A model generated the notes under the pieces. It did no database searches. It was not told the origin of the DNA and was given only the letters and a program-made list of their open reading frames with translations. A stretch of DNA of 23,049 nucleotides from an uncultured Catenibacterium sp. (lineage in GTDB: Bacteria > Bacillota_I > Bacilli_A > Erysipelotrichales > Coprobacillaceae): assembly GCA_900764725.1 (NCBI GenBank), contig CAAFPB010000577.1, forward strand, positions 1-23,049. Direction: 5' to 3'. Shown in pieces: positions 23,023-23,049 of this stretch. How positions within the stretch are numbered: the first letter of the stretch is position 1; each line of letters starts with the position of its first letter. The translations under genes and the position numbers were made by a program.

Positions 23023-23049
23023 GAGTTACACCTTTTACCTTTCTTATAA

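Overview
This window is low-GC Bacillota (Firmicutes) chromosome. Every gene I accept lies on the minus strand, so transcription runs from right to left. The backbone is the S10-spc-alpha ribosomal superoperon, followed by the ecfA1-ecfA2-ecfT-truA-rplM-rpsI block that usually follows it in Bacillota. The AT-rich composition, the zinc-ribbon forms of S14 and L36, the strong Shine-Dalgarno sequences and the EcfA1/A2/T set all fit Bacillota. A member of Erysipelotrichia is my best guess, but it is only an inference.

Layout in the direction of transcription. Positions 23022 to 8925 hold rplC, rplD, rplW, rplB, rpsS, rplV, rpsC, rplP, rpmC, rpsQ, rplN, rplX, rplE, rpsZ (zinc-type S14), rpsH, rplF, rplR, rpsE, rpmD, rplO, secY, adk, map, infA, rpmJ, rpsM, rpsK, rpoA and rplQ. 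The order is canonical, with short gaps or small overlaps. The run ends at a strong hairpin terminator at 8893-8920. rpsJ should lie just beyond the right edge. Several apparent N-terminal extensions were trimmed by Shine-Dalgarno position (rplD, rplV, rpsQ, rpmD, truA, ecfA1 and the RpiR gene). infA and adk have no ATG start.

Positions 8741 to 7337 hold the least ordinary part: three small, highly charged helical paralogues inserted between the alpha operon and the ecf genes. Two form a bicistron (8391-8741 and 8032-8376). The third (7337-7861) carries an extra 60-residue N-terminus and has its own promoter. All share motifs of the type AK(E/D)S(Y/F)(D/N)RYF and QLxGHxxNL. The two promoters have the same TATGAT -10 and a similar upstream element placed 65 bp from it in both. 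I do not recognise the family.

Positions 7275 to 3175 hold a MurR/RpiR-family regulator with its own promoter, then ecfA1, ecfA2 and ecfT (energy module of an ECF vitamin/metal transporter) and truA. A PHP-family phosphoesterase (2313-3191) is added to the end of this run by overlap. rplM-rpsI (2095-1256) then start afresh from a consensus promoter through a structured leader of the L13 type and end at a terminator at 1204-1221. A TSUP-family membrane permease (318-1064) follows, with a terminator at 193-215. Positions 1-192 hold no gene that I can support.

Functionally the window supplies ribosomal subunits, RNA polymerase alpha, the SecY translocon, N-terminal methionine removal, initiation factor 1, adenylate kinase, tRNA pseudouridylation and vitamin-uptake energisation. 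The paralogous helical proteins and the RpiR regulator are the accessory insertions.
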